From Campylobacteraceae bacterium (GTDB lineage: Bacteria; Campylobacterota; Campylobacteria; Campylobacterales; Campylobacteraceae), in contig JAAYLJ010000002.1 in the NCBI GenBank assembly GCA_012521935.1, positions 1 to 6,110 on the forward strand: a DNA stretch of 6,110 nucleotides, read 5' to 3'. Within the stretch, counting starts at the first letter, position 1; every line of letters starts with the position of its first letter. This document shows positions 5,851 to 6,110 of this stretch, piece after piece. Position numbers and translations under genes: made by a program. The notes under the pieces are model-generated. The model was not told where the DNA came from, searched no databases, and was given only the letters and a program-made list of their open reading frames with translations.

Positions 5851-6110
5851 ATGGGAATATTTTCGCATTTAGAAGTCGATTTTGATTTAGAGCTTGTTGA
5901 GGATTTCATAATCCATTACAACATAATGTGCGAATCAATGGAGCCACTAATCATTGGACTATCTAAAGAAGATGAGTATCATGACAATATAGGCGAGCTT
6001 TTTAGAATATTTCACAATATCAAATCTGCTGCTGGTTTTGTAAAACTAAGCCCAATAGTAAAACTAGCCTCACTTAGCGAGGATATAGTTGAAGAGGCAA
6101 GAGGTTTGAA
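5851..6110 (+). CDS. Hpt (histidine phosphotransfer) domain protein, 3' end outside window
   Basis: The frame opens with ATG at 5851, seven bases after GAGAGG, and stays open for 86 codons to the window end, so the gene is truncated by the window. Residues 50-63 read LFRIFHNIKSAAGF, the core Hpt motif, in which H55 is the expected phospho-accepting histidine and K58 the conserved lysine. Around it are amphipathic helices (about 10-37 and 66-86, the latter with KLASLSEDIVEEAR) as in the four-helix Hpt bundle. Hpt domains relay phosphate between receiver domains in His-Asp phosphorelays, or form the P1 domain of CheA-like kinases. There is no signal peptide or membrane segment, so a cytoplasmic location is likely. 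Whether this is a stand-alone Hpt protein or the N-terminus of a larger one cannot be told. No receiver or kinase gene is seen nearby. Confidence 0.85.
   Translation, partial: MGIFSHLEVDFDLELVEDFIIHYNIMCESMEPLIIGLSKEDEYHDNIGELFRIFHNIKSAAGFVKLSPIVKLASLSEDIVEEARGL

Overview
The window looks like chromosomal DNA of a low-GC campylobacterotal (epsilonproteobacterial) organism, most likely Campylobacter or a close relative. This rests on AT-rich codon use, promoters with clear -10 boxes but poor -35 boxes, short AT-rich intergenic gaps, and the character of RuvB, PanB and the Hpt protein. The genus is an inference from general resemblance; no search was run. No mobile element, CRISPR array, tRNA or rRNA was seen, and no gap between genes exceeds about 130 bases.

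Left part: positions 1-72 may be the last 23 codons of an upstream plus-strand gene (weak call). A short AT-rich leader with a perfect TATAAT precedes a plus-strand gene (149-748) for a small exported outer-membrane beta-barrel protein. It converges on a minus-strand pair, and a strong 13-bp hairpin (749-777) separates the two units and should act as the terminator.

Middle part: the minus-strand pair is a TAXI-type TRAP transporter. A periplasmic solute-binding protein (start revised to 3821) is followed 12 bases later by a fused 4TM/12TM-type permease. Together they form a complete secondary uptake system of the TRAP class; the substrate cannot be read from the sequence.

Right part: panB (pantothenate biosynthesis) and ruvB (Holliday junction branch migration motor) lie on the minus strand, with the panB stop codon touching the ruvB start codon. 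Across a 92-base divergent region, a plus-strand gene begins at 5851 and runs off the window. It encodes a protein with an N-terminal Hpt (histidine phosphotransfer) domain. The two divergent promoters overlap, and a 7-bp inverted repeat covers both -10 regions; this is the least explained piece of non-coding sequence here.

Overall this is ordinary housekeeping and transport DNA. I found no convincing evidence of a previously undescribed system. The findings are mainly about gene regulation and open substrate or partner questions.
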